Shown: one piece after another, positions 61,286 through 64,000 of the stretch | How the letters are laid out: each line of letters begins with the position of its first letter | How positions within the stretch are numbered: position 1 is the stretch's first letter | DNA from: Flavobacterium aquiphilum | GTDB lineage: Bacteria > Bacteroidota > Bacteroidia > Flavobacteriales > Flavobacteriaceae | NCBI RefSeq assembly: GCF_027111335.1 | Contig: NZ_CP114288.1 | Coordinates: forward strand, 1,798,001-1,862,000 | DNA: 64,000 nucleotides | Reading direction: 5' to 3' | The notes under the pieces: model-generated | Database searches by the model: none | The model's input: the letters and a program-made list of their open reading frames with translations, nothing else | What the model was told of the DNA's origin: nothing | Program-made: the position numbers and the translations under genes

Positions 61286-61792
61286 AGATTCACAGATTTT
61301 TTTTCAAAATATTATTTGATAATTCTTTTGTATTCAAGGGAAGTCTTATTGAAATTAACTAAAATTGCAAGTCTATGACCTGAAACGTGTAGATAATTCA
61401 AACATTGAGAAATATGTTTTTCATGTATTGAATCAGTGGATTTTATTTCAATAATGATTTTATCTAAAACGACAAAATCAGCATAGAATTTATGATTTAA
61501 AATTGTGTCTTTGTAATGAACTAAATATTCTTTTTCTCTTTCGAAAGAAATTTTAATCCTGTTTAACTCATATTCGAACGCATCTTTGTAAACAATTTCA
61601 GAAAAACCTTTACCCAAATGTTTGTGAACTTCAATTAAGGCTCCAATAATTTTATAAGTATCTTCTTCGTATAAATAATTTGACATGTAATGACTTTAGT
61701 AAATCTCAAATTTAGAATAAAATTATGTTTCATATAGGTTTTTAGATTAAACTCATATGATTTTTAGATTTTAATCTGTGAATCTGTGGCTA
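61279..61792. mobile_element. 514 bp unit with 20 bp terminal inverted repeats around a GxxExxY gene
   Basis: TAGCCACAGATTCACAGATT at 61279-61298 has its perfect complement at 61773-61792. The unit fills the gap between the Sua5 and cca genes. TAATTATTT occurs outside the left end (61266-61274) and overlaps the right end (61791-61799), a possible but weak target duplication. No transposase is present, so movement would have to be in trans or by another mechanism. Confidence 0.5.
61312..61686 (-). CDS. GxxExxY family protein
   Basis: 124 aa, full length for the family. The name-giving motif is in HLGKGFSEIVYKDAFEYEL. Further on, FYADFVVLDKIIIEIKST shows D-(x)n-E-x-K, the arrangement of PD-(D/E)xK nuclease-like folds. 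The remaining LNYLHVSGHRLAILVNF and final KRIIK are typical. These proteins occur in several copies per genome in Bacteroidota and have no known function. It is enclosed in perfect inverted repeats. Confidence 0.9.
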   Translation of the reverse strand: MSNYLYEEDTYKIIGALIEVHKHLGKGFSEIVYKDAFEYELNRIKISFEREKEYLVHYKDTILNHKFYADFVVLDKIIIEIKSTDSIHEKHISQCLNYLHVSGHRLAILVNFNKTSLEYKRIIK

Positions 61793-61798
61793 ATTATT

Positions 61799-62365
61799 TT
61801 ACTTACGAATCACTTTTACCTGTGAATCATTAGTTAATTTAATGATTGTAGATGCTTTTTCGGTGATTTTATCGTGGTGCAAATTTACAACATAGTCCAC
61901 GCCTTTTATAATTTCGGGGCTAATTTCTTTGAAACTTTTTGGAGTTGGTTGCCCTGAAATATTAGCCGAAGTGGAAACCAATGGTTTCTTCATGCGTTCC
62001 ATTAATTTGAAACAAAAAGGTTCTTTAACAATGCGCATTCCCAATGTGTTATCAGGTGCAATAATATTTGGAGCCACATTTCGCGGTTGATCTAGGATTA
62101 ATGTCGTTGGTTTTTCGGACAAATCGATGATTTGCCAAGCAACTTCCGGAATTTCCTTGAAAACATTGTAAACCATTTTTTCGCCATTCATTAGGCAAAT
62201 CATGCTCTGTGTTTCGGCTCTTTGTTTGAGTTTGTATATTTTAGCAATCGCTTCAGGGTTAGTTGCATCACAACCAATTCCCCAAACAGTGTCAGTAGGG
62301 TATAGTATGATTCCGCCTTCTTTTATGACTTCAAATGCGTTGTGTACTTCTTGATTAACGTCCAT
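61799..62365 (-). CDS. L-threonylcarbamoyladenylate synthase (YrdC/Sua5)
   Basis: 188 aa, YrdC domain only. Motifs: LYPTDTVWGIGCDATNPEAI, RAETQSMICLM, LGMRIVKEPFCFKLMERM, and KPLVSTSANISGQPTPKSF. It uses threonine, bicarbonate and ATP to make the intermediate for t6A37 of tRNAs that read ANN codons. It lies 6 bases before the glycosyltransferase stop on the same strand. Confidence 0.93.
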   Translation of the reverse strand: MDVNQEVHNAFEVIKEGGIILYPTDTVWGIGCDATNPEAIAKIYKLKQRAETQSMICLMNGEKMVYNVFKEIPEVAWQIIDLSEKPTTLILDQPRNVAPNIIAPDNTLGMRIVKEPFCFKLMERMKKPLVSTSANISGQPTPKSFKEISPEIIKGVDYVVNLHHDKITEKASTIIKLTNDSQVKVIRK

Positions 62366-62371
62366 TTTGTA

Positions 62372-63349
62372 TTAGTTTAATTGTCTTTTGCCTCTTATTT
62401 TGTCCGACAAATTTCGGAAAAAATAGAAAAAAGGGTTCGATTTTTTTAACGAGTCATTACATTTTTTGAATTGGTCTAAGTAGATTTCTGCTATTTCATT
62501 AAAATTCACAGGAAATCCTTCTTTAGCTTCTTTGGATGCTGTTTTGAATTTTATATAATTCCTGTAATAGACTTTGGCCAATTGATTACATTCCTTAAAT
62601 GATTTAGGTACGTCATGACCTAATATATGGTTGCTTTTTAATTGGTATTTTTTTGACTTATTGGCCTTAAGATTGTCACTAAAACCACTTTGCTGATTGC
62701 CATGAATTCTATAGGAAATCAATCTTTCGGTTAAATATCCTAAATTGTTTCGGTAGGCAATGGCTATAGCAATCCATTCATCATGATAAAACTTTTTAAT
62801 ATTTGGAATGGGGAGAATTAATTCTTTTATTTCCTTTTTTAAACAAAGTGTGGCGCCAGTTACCATATTCGCTTTAAATATGATGTGGTCGTATAGTTTT
62901 ATAGGTTTCTCTAACTGACTTTCCATGAAAAAAGTGAAATCCCAAAGGCTGTTTTGGGTAAAATTTTCACTTTTGCCATTTATTAAATCCCCGTTTGTAA
63001 AAACTGCTTCCATTGATGGATTTACTTGAAAATATTTAATTATTTTCTCGACTTTGTTTTTTTTCCAAATATCGTCTTGATCACTCAAAAAGATATAATC
63101 TCCAGTGCAATTAGAAATGGCTTTTTCAAAATTCTTGCTAATCCCAAGATTGATATGATTTTGATGCAGTGATATTTTATTGGGATATTCGATCTGAAAT
63201 TGTTTAATGATTGCGATGGTTTTATCACTAGATCCATCATCACAAACGATTATTTCGTCAATAGTTATTGTTTGGGTTAAAATACTTTCAAACTGTTCTT
63301 TGATATATTTTTCGCCATTATAAGTACACATGGCAACAGATAGTCTCAT
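62372..63349 (-). CDS. Glycosyltransferase family 2
   Basis: 325 aa. GT-A fold: VAMCTYNGEKYIKEQFESIL, IVCDDGSSDKTIAII, metal site FLSDQDDIWKKNKVEKII (DxD-like), acceptor region ITGATLC-like, and HDEWIAIAIAYRNNL. Similar to surface-polysaccharide rhamnosyl/other transferases; the sugar is unknown. It is part of a polysaccharide cluster together with the next gene (91-base gap). Confidence 0.9.
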   Translation of the reverse strand: MRLSVAMCTYNGEKYIKEQFESILTQTITIDEIIVCDDGSSDKTIAIIKQFQIEYPNKISLHQNHINLGISKNFEKAISNCTGDYIFLSDQDDIWKKNKVEKIIKYFQVNPSMEAVFTNGDLINGKSENFTQNSLWDFTFFMESQLEKPIKLYDHIIFKANMVTGATLCLKKEIKELILPIPNIKKFYHDEWIAIAIAYRNNLGYLTERLISYRIHGNQQSGFSDNLKANKSKKYQLKSNHILGHDVPKSFKECNQLAKVYYRNYIKFKTASKEAKEGFPVNFNEIAEIYLDQFKKCNDSLKKSNPFFYFFRNLSDKIRGKRQLN

Positions 63350-63439
63350 AGTATTTTTATGTTAATGCAATAATCAAAAGTGCAAATATACTTTTTGTAA
63401 AAGGTTTTCTTTGCTGTGTTTTGAGATAATTTAATGCAA

Positions 63440-64000
63440 TTATTGAAAAACTTGATTAATCCATTTTTCTAAAGTGTATTTTTCGGAAATGGTCTCGGGA
63501 ATCTTTTCATACTCACTATTGAAAAAAGCCAAAGGAATATGGGGCTTTTTCTCATCAATGATCAATATGTTATTTGGATTGTAAAAATCATAATTTTTAA
63601 TATCGACATTTGTAGTGATTAACTTTTTTTCAAGACCTATGCTTTCAAATACTCTGAAAGTAAGTCCGTTTTGTCCACTTCGATTAATGTCTAATAGCAC
63701 TTTAGAATTACATAGATTGTCTATTACTTCTACTAACGGAATTGGTTTTTTGGTGTATTCCAGATTTTTATCCTGTTTTTTATTTTTTTTATCGAAAATC
63801 ACAATTTTATAATTGATGTTATTCGTCTTTAAAACTTCAGCTATTCTTGATAAGATAATTAATCGATTGTCTTTGGAACTAATGTTATAAACCTGAAATT
63901 GTACCTTACTCTGATTTTGTGCTTTTATCGGATAAATCCAATTGGTTATAAAATGTAAATTATATTTTTTACAATCATTTTTTTCAAATGAATATACTTC
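63440..64000 (-). CDS. Glycosyltransferase-like polysaccharide gene, 5' end outside window
   Basis: The frame continues open past position 64000, so the start lies outside; 186 codons are visible. The visible start reads EVYSFEKNDCKKYNLHFITN, then LIILSRIAEVLKTNNINYKI, SGQNGLTFRVFESIGLEKKL and FYNPNNILIIDEKKPHIPLA. The pattern NGLTFRVFESIGLEKKLITT fits the C-terminal end of lipopolysaccharide/capsule biosynthesis glycosyltransferase-like proteins in Flavobacteriia. Family assignment is by pattern; activity unknown. GTG at 63802 is an internal codon, not the start. Confidence 0.7.
   Translation of the reverse strand, partial: EVYSFEKNDCKKYNLHFITNWIYPIKAQNQSKVQFQVYNISSKDNRLIILSRIAEVLKTNNINYKIVIFDKKNKKQDKNLEYTKKPIPLVEVIDNLCNSKVLLDINRSGQNGLTFRVFESIGLEKKLITTNVDIKNYDFYNPNNILIIDEKKPHIPLAFFNSEYEKIPETISEKYTLEKWINQVFQ

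Overview
The window looks like a chromosomal segment of a Flavobacterium-like member of the Bacteroidota. The DNA is AT-rich. Two secreted proteins end in type B (CHU_C) C-terminal sorting domains of the type IX secretion system. Several promoters fit the flavobacterial pattern TTG-N17-20-TAnnTTTG, and Shine-Dalgarno sequences are mostly absent. Families typical of the group are present: a TonB-dependent receptor with a carboxypeptidase-like N-terminus, OmpP1/FadL, LytS/LytTR with 2TM proteins, GxxExxY, DUF2141 and HD-PycTM. No prophage, CRISPR array, rRNA operon or origin was seen.

Layout. Bases 1-1.8 kb hold the end of a polysaccharide-degrading gene set (GH27 alpha-galactosidase, GH5 glucanase). 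1.9-9.9 kb carries a hybrid histidine kinase, a GNAT acetyltransferase, a succinate-semialdehyde-type dehydrogenase, an outer-membrane barrel, a PglE-like sugar aminotransferase and a lipoprotein amidase. 10-21 kb is mostly housekeeping: rimO, an OmpP1/FadL porin, proS, three tRNA-Glu genes, rpsT, a PAS kinase/receiver pair and typA. 21-31 kb holds a DUF2141 protein, two large T9SS-secreted proteins and an ABC-2 transporter. 31-43 kb holds proteins of little-known function: a three-module phosphoesterase/kinase-like/beta-barrel protein, an HD protein with a Pycsar effector domain, a GAF protein, a nucleoid-associated protein, a PRiA4_ORF3 protein and a HExxH metalloprotease-like protein. 44-49 kb has HPP and ClC membrane proteins, a VOC protein, an LpxR-like deacylase and a YciI protein. 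49.3-55.9 kb is a seven-gene block linking a TonB receptor and small periplasmic proteins to a LytS-type kinase with a C-terminal 2TM domain, two free 2TM proteins and a LytTR regulator. 56-64 kb has thioredoxin-like proteins, a CDP-alcohol phosphatidyltransferase, heme A synthase, CCA-adding enzyme, GxxExxY protein, Sua5/YrdC and the edge of a surface-polysaccharide cluster.

The most unusual content is between the genes. A 97-131 bp element occurs five times (11.8, 21.1, 49.1, 57.4 and 58.7 kb). Its ends are conserved, but the long central hairpin differs in sequence in every copy, and one copy shows a compensatory base change in an outer stem. A second structure, at 61.28-61.79 kb, is a 514 bp unit with perfect 20 bp terminal inverted repeats around a GxxExxY gene. 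That protein shows a D...ExK nuclease-like pattern, and the apparent start codon of cca lies inside one repeat. Several other short palindromic repeat types occupy the remaining gaps. These elements, together with an apparently orphan HD-PycTM effector and the LytS/2TM/LytTR operon, are the best candidates for undescribed biology.
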